Source: Pyrrhoderma lamaoense
Taxonomy: Eukaryota > Basidiomycota > Agaricomycetes > Hymenochaetales > Hymenochaetaceae
NCBI GenBank assembly: GCA_002794735.1
Contig: NBAZ01000008.1
Location: forward strand, 186,001 to 250,000
Length of the DNA: 64,000 nucleotides
Direction: 5' to 3'
Below the pieces are notes generated by a model. The model was not told the DNA's origin. It was given only the letters and a program-made list of their open reading frames with translations, and made no database searches. Positions within the stretch are counted from its first letter, which is position 1. Each line of letters begins with the position of its first letter. Positions 54,738 through 64,000 of the stretch are shown in pieces. The position numbers and the translations under genes were made by a program.

Positions 54738-57700
54738 TCAGTGAACCGATAAACAGGTTGGAATGGTAGCTGTTGAAAGTCTACACTGTGTAGCTTGCAA
54801 GGAGCTCAATGGGTTTTGTCGGTAAAACTCAGCTATGACCTCAGGTGCATTCTTCAAGTAGCTTGCTGGCAGCCACTGGTCGTGCTCATGCGAATACCCT
54901 TTCCATTTCACCTTGAACTGTAACACTTCACGTCCCACTATTCTAGCTCCTAACACTTCCTCCACTTCCCATTCTTCATTCCATCTACAATCTCTGGTGG
55001 CGGCGGTGGTGGTCGTTGCTGTGACTTGAACTGGGGGAGTGATATGGAGATAGCAGGACTTCATTGAATACCGGATGGATCCTCCATGTGTCTGGTAGCT
55101 TCAACTTGTATGCAGCTTTGCCAACCTTATCTACAATCATGAACGGACCCAGTCTTTTGTCATCCAGCTTTTTCATGGGTCGTTTGGTAGTTATGTTGGT
55201 AGCTTTTAACCAGACTTTGTCACCTTTCTTGTACGCAATAGATTCCCCTTTAGTTCTGTCGTAGAACCGCTTCATCGTCTTTGCTGCCATCTTAAAACTG
55301 GCCCCTACTTCCTCTTGGACTTTGCTCATGCGTTCTTTGAACTGCTGGGCAGATTCATTACGAGCTATTACACAAGGGTTGGAGCCTTTGTAAGGGTGAC
55401 GACCGTGGTTGACAAAGAATGGTGAGTGCCCTGTGGATGCTTGCACTTTGTCATTGTATGCAAACTCTGCAATAGCTAGCCAGTCTGCCCAGTCATTCTG
55501 TCTGAAGTTGACATAGATCCAAAGGTACTGCTCAATCTCTTGGTTGATCCGCTCGGTCTGGCCATCAGTCTGGGAGTGATATGCAGTGGATGGGTTCGCT
55601 TCTATCCCCAGTAGTCGGTACAGATCTTTCATAAAGCTAGACTCGAACTGTGGTCCCCGATCACTGATAACCTTTTGAGGGATGCCGTGGAGCCTGAATA
55701 CCTGGTCACGATAGATCTTTGCCATGCCTTCTGAAGTCAGCTCTGTGTTGGTGAGGATTGCATGTATCTGCTTGCTAAAGCGATCCACAATTACGCATAT
55801 GGCATTGAACCCTTGTGATTCTGGTAGTTCACCAATTAGATCTACAGAGATGACCTCCCATGGTTCTGATGGTATCTCATTGGGGTTTAGCGGGGCGTGT
55901 TTCCTTTCCCGGTGAGCCTTGGTTCTTTGCAAGCTTCACAGCCTGAGACATATGTACGCACTTGAGCAGAGATTCCAGGCCACCAGTAACTCCGTGTGAT
56001 CAGTTCGTGAGTTTTGTGTCGCCTTGGGTGGCCTGCGAGAGGGTCATCATGGTGTACTCTAATGATGTCTTCTCGTAACTTTGCGTCTCGTAGTACGTAT
56101 AGCCTGTGCTCCCAGAATACTAAGCCCTCATCTTCGCGTCTCCATTCCTTGTTTCCCATGTCTAATGCCTTTTTAACTGACTTGTCCATTGGTTTACGAC
56201 TGTCTTTGATTCTTTGGACCAAATTTGTGTCAAGAGATTCAATGGTTACATCATGGATAAACCACTCAGGCTTCAACAAAGTGACGTTTTTGTTGTCATT
56301 CTCCCCCCTCTCATGATCCGCTCGTCTCGAGAGGAGGTCAGCCTTTTTCATCTCTTTTCCAGCCTTTGGTACAATTCGCAAGTCATAATCAGCCAGTTCA
56401 GTAACCCATCGTGCTTGTCTGCAGTTCAGATCTTGTGGAGCTTTGAAGTAGGATAAGTTTTTGTGGTCTGTCCATACTTCAACGGGGTGCTTGGCTCCTA
56501 AAAGATACTGCCTCCATTCCCGCAAGGCAAGCATGATTGCTAGCATCTCCTTGTCATAGATTGCATAGTTGCGTTCTGCTTGTGACATGGACTGGGAGAA
56601 GTATGCAATAGGGCGCCATTTGCCTTCTTGTTTCTGAGACAAGATCGCTCCAACTGCAAAATCTGATGCATCGCTCTCGACTCTGAATGGGTCTTCATCT
56701 GTGGGCACTGCCAACACCGGGAAACTCTTTACTGCCTCCTTCAAACCCTCAACAGCCTTCCGCTCCTCCTCTCCCCACTGCCACTCCACATTTCCAGTCA
56801 ACCGGTTAAGAGGTCTCGCTATTTTGCTAAAGTCTTTTATGAATCGACGATAGAAGTTGCAGAAACCCAGGAACGATTGGACGTTTGTGAGGTTCTTGGG
56901 TTCTGGCCAGGTTTGGATGGCTTCAACTTTCTTTGCATCCATGCGGATCTCTCCATTGACTACGATAAAGCCTAAGTATTCGATGGTGCTTTGAGCAAAA
57001 GTGCACTTCTCGAATCGTAGTACAGTCGATTCCGCTTTAGGATTTCTAGCACCTGTCGCACAATATGGTCATGCTCTTTCAAGTCCATGGTGTAGATGAG
57101 AATGTCGTCTAAATAAACAATGACATGCCCCTCGTCTACCAGGTCTTTTAAGATAGAGTTCATGAAGCTTTGGAAAGTGGCTGGTGAGTTGGTTAGTCCA
57201 AAGAACATCACCGTGGGTTTGAACAGCCCTCGGTTAGTTTTGAACGCTGCCTTCCACTCGTCTCCTTCTTTTATGCGTATATTGTTGTAGCCCCAGCGGA
57301 CATCAAGCTTGGTAAAGTATTTGGCTTGCTTCGTCTTATCGATAAGTTCTTGAATCAGGGGTAGCGGGTACTTGTTTTTGACTGTCCCCTGATTAAGCTT
57401 ACAATAGTCTTGTACTGGACGAAGTTTGCCATCCTTCTTTTTGACGAAGAAGAAGGGTGATGCCATGGGTGATTTAGAAGGGCGAATGCGACCGTTTCGT
57501 AGATTTTCTGCCAGAAATTCATCAAGAACCCGTTGCTCCTCTCGATTAAGTGGGTAGACTTTGCAATCAGCTGGGGAAAAACCTGGGGTGAGCTCGATAG
57601 CATGGTCCCAAGGACGTCGCTCTGGGAGGTGATCAAATTCTTCTTCACTGAAGACCTCAGGGAAGTCCCTAACATAGTCAGGGGTCACCTCCTGTGGTCT

Positions 57701-58447
57701 CCGCTGCACTATTCGACAATTCTTTTCAACATATCAGTCCCAGTCGAAGAAGAAGATTCGATCCCCTGGTTTTAGATCATCCTCTGGATTCAGCCCGATC
57801 TCCACATCTTGTTCTCTTTCACGGTTGGCTTGGTTATATCCACACTGGGCTGAGCATCGGTTAAAGCACAGTGTTGCATCAGTCCAGTTAATTGAGGGGT
57901 TGTGGATTTTTAACCAATCATGCCCGAGAAACAAGTCCGTGTCCCCTAGGTCCGTGACAGCGAGGTTAATACGCTCAGAATGATCATCAATAGTTAGTTG
58001 CAAGGTAGCGAACTCCCTGATTGAGCCATTCTTGTTAAGAGTGCTATCAGCATTATAGACTGGTATCGCAAGTGGTGTTTTGCGTGTAGGTATTTGGTAG
58101 TCTATGACAAAACGCTGATTGATGCATGATCCTGTGCACCCACTGTCAACAAGAGCTCTAGTGCCTATTCGTGAGCTGTTGTCCAGCCTTGTGACCGTAA
58201 CTGGGACCGTTAGCTGCCTCCCCCTGCCCCCTTTCACAAACCGGATTGGCTCCCTCATCATCCCTACCGCCACCTCTGCATCCTCCTTACCCATCCTCTG
58301 TATTTCCTCCAACAATTCATCCGTCACTTCTTCTCTGCGCCCCTCTGGAATAAGGGAGAGTAACACTGGACGTACTTGACTGTCAGAGTCTTCTCGTATC
58401 CTTTGCGCCATCCAAGGATTTGAAAACAGCTCTAACAGGTCCTGTCA
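54738..58447 (-). pseudogene. pol: Gypsy-1 pol (copy D): PR-RT-RH-IN-chromodomain
   Basis: Domains in order. Protease: LVDSGCTGSC, Asp codon at 58147. RT: from about 57500, catalytic YLDD at 57104-57115. RNase H: ESDASDFAVGA, YDKEMLAIMLALREW. Integrase: HHCC zinc region HHDDPLAGHP...CEAC near 56060-55935, core VDLIGEL, SDRGPQF, DGQTERINQ with all three acidic residues. Chromodomain: 54977-54820 (EEWEVEEV, FKVKWKGY). Breaks: TGA at 57734-57736, a one-base loss near 57023, one near 55930, and a frame change near 54995. Otherwise close to intact, and the best reference for the family. Confidence 0.95.
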
Positions 58448-58693
58448 TCATGTTTTTGGTTTCACAGGTTTTAATGACTCAGCCAAAGAGTTAGAATAAA
58501 TAGTTTTATTAGAAGAAAAAGAAGCAGAAAAAGTAGAGTCATTTTTAAAAGTTACAGGGTTAGAAGTACAACATTTTTTTACGGAAGTTTTGACATTTTC
58601 TGGTTTTGTATTAGTGTTTTTGTCCATCTTTTCTGAAATTGGCCATGGGAAAAAAGAGAAAACCGAGTCATTGCCCTCACATGCCGTGTTCAT
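58448..58693 (-). CDS. Small frame between gag and pol, 81 codons (copy D)
   Basis: Starts MNTACEGNDS; its ATG overlaps the gag stop as ATGA, in the -1 frame relative to gag. It is Ser/Lys/Asn-rich with no known domain, and contains KKCCTSNP. It ends at two TGA codons in the same frame as pol, which continues QDLLELFSNPWMAQ. It could be the N-terminus of Pol made by reinitiation or frameshift plus readthrough, or a separate small protein. Confidence 0.55.
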   Translation of the reverse strand: MNTACEGNDSVFSFFPWPISEKMDKNTNTKPENVKTSVKKCCTSNPVTFKNDSTFSASFSSNKTIYSNSLAESLKPVKPKT

Positions 58694-59811
58694 GCTTGGG
58701 CCGCCACAAAACCCTCCTCGAATTCTGTCTCATCCTCGCCCTCACCTTCTTCCTCGAAGTCACTCTCTTTCAACTCTTCCACTCCATCCGCCCATGCTTT
58801 CCTCTCACTTCCACTCATAGCACGCAAGATTGCTCGGATCTGTGTCTTTTGGTTGGGACATTCGCGTGCAAAATGTCCAACCTTTCCACACAAGTAGCAA
58901 CCACCTCGTCGTCGAGCCTGACCTACTGACACATCCATTGGCTGCCCAAGTCCTGCAAACGTGGTCCCCGAGTGGTCTCGCTTAGCAGGGGCCTCATTAG
59001 CTGGGCAAGTGACAGGTGGGTTGTTTTGTGGACATGGTTTAAACATGCTCAGAAGAGAGTTGCCTTGTCCTCGTATCGCCCTCAGTTCCAACTTGGTTCT
59101 CTCGTGGAGCATAGCCTGTTCTTTCCATTCTTTATAAGTTACAGGGGTGGGGCGAGAGCTGAGGACAAAGGTAAGGGTGTCTTCGGGTAGAGCTTTCTTT
59201 AGCAGGGAGATTAAGTAGGGTTCGTGCATGATGGTGTTGTAGCCTGCTTTTTGTAAGTAGATCTCGAACTGCTGGAAGAACTTGTCATAAGACTGTTTGA
59301 CTACTTGTAGTCTCTCCAGGTCACATTGTGCATTAGCTCGTTTGTTGGGGTCTGAGAAGGCTGCCTCTAGCTTTCCGATGAACTCACGACTGGTGTCTTT
59401 GAAGTCTCCCACATCATCGTAAGCAGATTCCAAGTAGTTTTCTGCCCATACACCTGCATGGCCTCCTTTCATGAAAGACAGCATGAACAGAGCTTGGGAT
59501 TTGTCATCTGGAAAGTCTGCTTTGGCTGCTTGTAGGTACGTGATGACAGAGCGAATGAAAGCATCGTAGTCTTTGCCATTGAAGAGTTCCAGTTTGGCTA
59601 CATGGATCTTAGCACGAAGGGCTGGACAGTGCTGCTGTTCCACTAGTGCTATAAGTCCTCTTACCACATTGTTAGTCCCTTTGATTTCTTCTCTAAGAGC
59701 TCAAAGTTGTAGTTGTAGCTGCTCCACAGTAGGGGGTGTGGGAGGTGGGTCAAGCTGCTCTTGCTGCTGCTGCTGCTGTTGTTGTTGTGGTTCTACATTG
59801 TCCTGTTCCAT
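58690..59811 (-). pseudogene. gag: Gypsy-1 gag (copy D), one stop
   Basis: 374 codons from MEQDN (59811) through a poly-Gln run, capsid (KDYDAFIRSVITYLQAAK, GHAGVWAENYLES), zinc knuckle CYLCGKVGHFAREC and the Glu-rich tail. The single break is TGA at 59701-59703, where copies A and C have CGA (LQLRALREE). Confidence 0.94.
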
Positions 59812-60195
59812 TGTTGCCAAGCCGGGGTAACTCCTCTGTTGTCGATGTCAAAGAAGATCTGGAAAGATAGTCCTTCATACCAGAGTCGTATGGGTGGGTA
59901 AGCGTTGATAGAGGTGAGTACAAAGGTGTGGACAAGAGTGTGATGAAAGAAGATGCGTAATCGTAAAGCCAGCTTAGAAGTTAAGTACCCTTAAACAATG
60001 GCTAGCTTTATGCACACCACTGATAGCAGAGTATTAGATAAGCGGATGATGATGTAATGTAGATGATGACGTAATAGGGGTTTAGGGTGTGGGAAAGTTT
60101 ACGTGGAGAGATGATGAAAACACTGGTCCCCCCCCCCTATAGTGAGAAAATGAAAGGGATTGTGTTGTGATAGATGATGAGCACAAGACAATGAG

Positions 60196-60207
60196 TAGCT
60201 TTGTTCT
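60196..60207 (-). promoter_or_regulatory. Gypsy-1 self-priming site (copy D)
   Basis: AGAACAAAGCTA in element orientation, 2 nt after the 5' LTR. It is perfectly complementary over 12 nt to TAGCTTTGTTCT inside the LTR (60302-60313 on the other strand), which lies about 34 nt after the TATA box. Confidence 0.75.
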
Positions 60208-60209
60208 GA

Positions 60210-60524
60210 TGTCAGCGACCAGCAAAGCCTCTACTTGATAAGTACTAAGTGTGAGCAACACAAAGTGGGGAACAAGTGTATTGAGGTACCGGGATAAGAC
60301 AAGAACAAAGCTAAGTTGTACATGAGCTACTAAGCGGTCTTATATATCTAATGACCCTGGGAAAAGTATGAGGTAATAACTACGTAGCACCTGGTCACCT
60401 GATTCCCAGTGACTAAGCCGATCACATGACCACTGGCAACCCTCTTAGAGACTGTTTACGTGATAGAAGAGAAATAAATGAGAAAATGAAAGAAATAATT
60501 ACAAGTTCGTTTTCGTTCATGACA
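60210..60524 (-). repeat. Gypsy-1 5' LTR (copy D)
   Basis: TGTCATGAACG to CGCTGACA, with a TATATAAG box and the predicted mRNA start near 60313. Flanked by GGATT. Confidence 0.96.
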
Positions 60525-60616
60525 GGATTTGCAGCTTCCTATATTTGGTTTGTGTTTGATCTCCGACCTAGCCAATGATCTACGAATCTTCAAACCTCCA
60601 ATCCTGTAACAGCATT

Positions 60617-61975
60617 CCCATAGTTTTAACTTTGTGTAGTTTTTTTTTATAAATAAGCAAATCCTCCAATAACTCATATAAAGAGATATGAGCTTAAGCT
60701 ATTTATTGAAAAAAAAAGAATAATAATTAGGGCTATCAAATATGGTGCAACTTTTGCAGAAATATCTTAAGGTGAGAATATTCTATCTAAATTAGTACTT
60801 TGTATATTCTCTCTTCATCTTAATTACAGCTTGAATCCTTTTAAGCATATTCTCTATCAAATTCTGGCAGATCTGTGGCGGAACTACATCCTATTTCTTC
60901 TGAACTCTTTCCCAAAGCTCCAATATCCCTTTTGGTGGCATTTCATACTTCTTTAGCCTATCTTTTATGTATTTCCAAAGATGTTTGATTGGGTTAAGGT
61001 TTGCAGACTGTGTTGGCTATAGCATAACAGCAAATCCATGGTCAATGAGCCAGTTTTTTGCTTTTTTGGAGGTGTGCTTAGGATCATTATTCTGTTGGAA
61101 TATAACCTCATCAATCTCTAAGCAGTAATGCTCAAGGGATCCCTGAAGCTCATCCTCCAGAATCTGGGTATAAAAGTCTTTATCCATTCTTCCATCAGTT
61201 TTGCATCTGAGTTTTGTGCCATTTTAAAACATACAACCTCACATCATCAAAGATCCACCCTCAAACTTGAGAGTTTCATTAATCTCCTTATCAATAAGAC
61301 CCTTTTACCCCTTTCCTTTCTATACCCAAGCTTTTCCATCCAATCCAAACCTGTTAATCTCAGTCTCATCTGACCAAACAACCTTCTTCCAGTCTTCAAT
61401 AGTCCAGTATTGATGTGCAAGAGCAAAGTCCAGCTTATGCTTCTTATACTCCTTAGTAAGTCTTGGTTTTTTCTTTTTCACTACCATTTTAAACCCTGCT
61501 TTCTTCAAGTAATTTCTAACTGTCTGAGCAATAATTGATGTACTGGTGATATCTTGAAGAGCTCTGGCTAGCTGTGCTGCATTTTCAAGCTTCTCAATAG
61601 TGAGTAATCTGGTAGCATACCTCATATTGGTAGATATAAGCTTTCTTAGACAGCCTCTTTTTGATTTGAGAAGGTCTGGAAGGTGCTTGGAACAATACTT
61701 GGATATGATATAATAGTGGACACTCATTTCAAAAGCAATAACACAATTTGAATTGTTATTTTCAAGTTAAAAAAAGATGTAAACCTTTTGTGCTGTAGTA
61801 AGAGACTTCATTGTGTTGAGAGTTTGTAACCAAGGTATTTTAAGCAAGTCTAAGCATTGGAGAGGATACAGTTGAATCATACCTTTCAATTAAAAGTGGT
61901 TTGAAGCAAATTGGTTGCTTATTGCTTGAGTTATGAATATTTTTCAAAATTCAATTTTTAAAGCAAAAAAACTGA
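60617..61975 (-). mobile_element. Mar-3: Tc1/mariner element, N-terminal side truncated by Y8
   Basis: Contains a long, nearly open transposase and non-coding flanks. The outer boundary near the C-terminal side could not be placed; sequence around 60735-60765 (GGTGCAACTTTTGCAG) resembles a terminus. The other end is lost at about 61975, where Y8 begins. Confidence 0.75.
60792..61727 (-). pseudogene. Tc1-family transposase of Mar-3
   Basis: Open from MSVHYYIISKYCSKH to LDGKAWVYRKERG, then with three or four in-frame stops to REYTKY. HTH with QDITSTSIIAQTVRNY, first Asp in VVWSDETEIN, then FEGGSLMM. The second catalytic Asp appears as Asn (FQQNNDPKHTS; the usual form is QQDNDPKH) and the Glu as Lys (NLNPIKHLW). 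Both fit single G-to-A changes. Inactive. Confidence 0.9.
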
Positions 61976-62276
61976 CTACATGCACAGTCAGCAGAGCCAT
62001 TGTTAGATTAAGTCTGTAATTAGATTAAGTTATGAAGAAGGTCAGAGAATAGGATTTTATCAAATTTTACAAAAGAAGTAGGTATTCATATTATAGTGCA
62101 GAAAGTAGAACAAACTAATGAATCTTAAGTATATAGTCAAGTAGAATGAGTTTTTTTGTATAAGACTAGAGTAGGGTGCAGAAATTATAAGAAGACCTAT
62201 TTGTTACAATTGAACCTCTATAAGATCACTTGAACTACTTTATTCAAGATGAGAATGAACACTACTAAGTTTACAA
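61976..62276 (+). repeat. Element Y fragment (Y8)
   Basis: Matches Y1 6305-6607 with strong C-to-T/G-to-A drift. It joins Z3 at TTTACAACAGT, a spot where both families share ACAGT. Confidence 0.8.
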
Positions 62277-62922
62277 CAGTCTTAACCTTAGTAATGTGCA
62301 GCCATCTGCAGCACTTGCACAGCAATGCACAGTTAAGGTTCAGAAGGGTTGAGGGCATAGGAGACAGAATATTACCATAAGTAGTCAGTAGATTAGTCAA
62401 AGATCAAGGGTGTTGTGGAGTAAAAAAGAAGCAGAAGTTCTGGGTTAAAAAGACAGCTTGGGGTAAGAAGCCACAGTTTTATTAACTTGTCTTCTGATCA
62501 TCACTCTCTAAGCTGTATCTTGTTACTCATTGTAATTTGCTTAAAGGAGGCAATCTGATCTTTGTTGAAAGAAATCTATTAGTGGTTACTTTAGCCTGAC
62601 TAGCTAGCCTGGAACATCCTTATAAAAGAGAAAATAAAGTTTGGTTCAGAGTCCTCAGAAGCAGGGAGAGACACCATTAATTAAAGGACTTGGATACAGG
62701 GTTGAAAATACTTCTAAAAAGAAGTTCCAACAGAAGGCATTCTATACTAGCTTGTTGTTTCCTAAACTTTTGGTGTTACTTCTTTAATATTAAGCAGTAG
62801 TCTAGTGTTACTGTTACCCTCATCACAGGTCATCAAGTTAAGCCTCACTCAATTGGTTGACCACACAAAAAGAACCCCCTTTTACCTAAGTCTCATTTGA
62901 CTTTTAAAATATATTTATAACA
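62277..62922 (+). mobile_element. Element Z fragment (Z3), 3' part
   Basis: Matches Z1 from about 12868 to its end and ends TTATAACA. It confirms the Z 3' terminus. It is followed directly by X6. Confidence 0.82.
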
Positions 62923-63542
62923 ATGTTACTAATCAATTTCTATTAAAAGTGACCCAGTCTACTTTATCAAATTCTGGATAAGGAGTTTTGTTATATGTTT
63001 TATAAATTATTTCTCTCCATAGTGTGTACATTTGCATTGCAAAGTAATTTGTCTCCTTTTTGTCTATAATCAGTATGCTTGATCCTTATAGTGTAAAACA
63101 TTCATCTGTAGCTTTGATTACAGTTTTTCAGATTGTTTTCTTAAATTCTTTTAAAACTTGTTTGTGTAATATAACACATATTATAGATGCTTTTAAGTTT
63201 AGTTCTCTATGACTTTTAATATCTAACATTGTTTTAGAGCAAACCTATAGTTCAAGTTGGTCAAAGTATATTCCCTTAAATGGTTTTTTATCCAAAGGTG
63301 ATTCTGTACTCTTGTTATATCATGCAGGGTAATATCATAAGGATAATTGTTTGTATGCATATCAAACTATTTGTATCCATTATAGTATCTTCAGTTTTTC
63401 TTCTGGTTTTTGATTAAGATCTTTGTTATTCATATAGTTATATTATTGCATATTTCTTCTATTTTCTGTATTGTTCTATAACAGGTATAGCATATATATT
63501 AAAGTCTATTTTAGCTGGTTAATAAACCTTGTGTGATCTTAT
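62923..63542 (-). mobile_element. Element X fragment (X6)
   Basis: Minus-strand X covering part of its coding region to about 75 bp from the 5' end, strongly mutated. Bounded by Z3 on the left and by the Gypsy-1 copy E LTR on the right. Confidence 0.82.
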
Positions 63543-64000
63543 TGTCAGCAACCAACAGAGCCTCTACTTGATAAGTACTAAGTGTGAGCAACACAAAGTG
63601 AGGAACAAGTGTATTGAAGTACTGGGATAAGACAAGAACAAATCTAAGTTATACATGAGCTACTAAATGGTCTTATATATCTAATAATTCTGGGAAAAGT
63701 ATGAGGTAATAACTACATAGCACCTGATCACCTGACTCCCAGTGACCAAGCCAATCACATGACAACTGGTAACCCTCTTAGTAACCATTTACATAATAGA
63801 AGAGAAATAATAAGAAAATGAAAGAAATAACTACAAGTTCGTTTCCATTCATGATATCACCCTCTTCTTATGCAAAACATCCTTGTTTTCTATTCTGCAA
63901 GTGGGTCAGTGAACCGATAGACAGGTTGGAATGATAATTGCTGGAAGTTCACGCTATGTAGCTTGCAAGGAGTCAATGGGTTTTGTCAGTAAAACTCAGC
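63543..64000 (-). mobile_element. Gypsy-1 copy E, 3' LTR and end of pol; runs off the right edge
   Basis: LTR 63543-63856 (the outer TGACA is now TGATA) and, beyond it, the region downstream of the chromodomain as in 54689-54840. It inserted in X6. Confidence 0.92.

Larger units (their letters stand above)
54374..60524 (-). mobile_element. Gypsy-1 copy D, complete, 6151 bp, target duplication GGATT
   Basis: LTRs 54374-54688 and 60210-60524, both 315 bp and differing at roughly ten positions, apparently all transitions. GGATT is duplicated at 54369-54373 and 60525-60529. It contains leader, gag, a small overlapping frame and pol ending in a chromodomain. CpG-rich compared with copy C, so younger. 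Confidence 0.97.
52686..60611 (-). mobile_element. Element Y, copy Y7, target duplication GCATT, split by Gypsy-1 copy D
   Basis: Y sequence at 52686-54373 and 60525-60611. The ends TGTTACAG and CTGTAACA are intact. GCATT is present on both sides (52681-52685 and 60612-60616). The interior is split by the complete Gypsy-1 copy D; Y1 near 6219-6232 shows the unoccupied site. Confidence 0.95.

Noticed and set aside
1..64000. tRNA, rRNA, CRISPR array or bacterial-type operon
   Set aside because: None seen. The content is eukaryotic and dominated by retroelements.

Overview
The window is a dense, nested graveyard of fungal transposable elements with almost no host sequence. The host is probably a basidiomycete of the Agaricomycetes. 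Three things point there: two chromodomain-bearing Ty3/gypsy families, a Ty1/copia element with a half-tRNA-iMet primer site, and a NACHT-WD40 (NLR-like) gene fragment with short introns and a CTAAC branch site. The genus cannot be named from the sequence. No gene in the window looks intact.

Family names used here are working names. Gypsy-1 has LTRs of 314-315 bp (TGTCATGAACG...CGCTGACA). Gypsy-2 has LTRs of 447-448 bp (TGTCATACAC...TGCTGACA). Gypsy-3 is a decayed gag. Copia-1 has LTRs of 369-381 bp. Mar-1 to Mar-4 are Tc1/mariner elements. Elements X, Y and Z are 1.4-1.7 kb units with TGTTA...TAACA-type ends, a TATA box near the 3' end and an internal reading frame of about 260-281 codons. 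X and Y make perfect 5-bp target duplications. They look like very long solo LTRs whose U3 encodes a Cys-containing protein. A CACTA-like DNA element carries the NLR fragment.

Layout. 1-1934: Gypsy-1 copy A (minus) inserted in Gypsy-3 (1935-3521). 3522-11976: Gypsy-2 copy C (minus), split by Mar-1 (3586-5172), Y1 (6131-7858) and Y2 (8670-10408). 11979-13826: Z1 and a Y fragment. 13827-19818: Gypsy-2 copy B (plus). 19819-20949: X4. 20950-26186: one Y copy, split by the CACTA-like element (21032-25879), which holds the NLR fragment, itself split by X1 (23962-25469). 26491-27711: Y6. 27712-33611: Copia-1. 33612-35406: Z2 and X5. 35441-40949: Gypsy-1 copy C body. 40950-42496: Mar-2. 42952-44395: X2. 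44679-44977: X3. 44978-50643: Gypsy-2 copy D (minus). 50644-51253: Gypsy-1 leader and 5' LTR. 52158-52685: Mar-4. 52686-60611: Y7, with a complete Gypsy-1 copy D inside (54374-60524). 60617-61975: Mar-3. 61976-63542: Y8, Z3, X6. 63543-64000: Gypsy-1 copy E, which runs off the window.

Best observations. (1) A 15.2-kb inversion between about 35441 and 50643, with reciprocal chimeric junctions. Undoing it rebuilds a Gypsy-2, a Gypsy-1 and a mariner element at once, with near-matching target duplications. (2) The X/Y/Z elements as LTR-like units encoding a shared-architecture CxxC protein. (3) An NLR fragment, bounded by splice signals, carried in a CACTA-like element with a 3-bp target duplication. 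(4) Self-priming (Tf1/sushi-like) in Gypsy-1 and probably Gypsy-2: the primer site after the 5' LTR matches the predicted mRNA 5' end. (5) Two copies of Gypsy-2 share the same stops but sit at different target sites, so a defective element was probably mobilised in trans.
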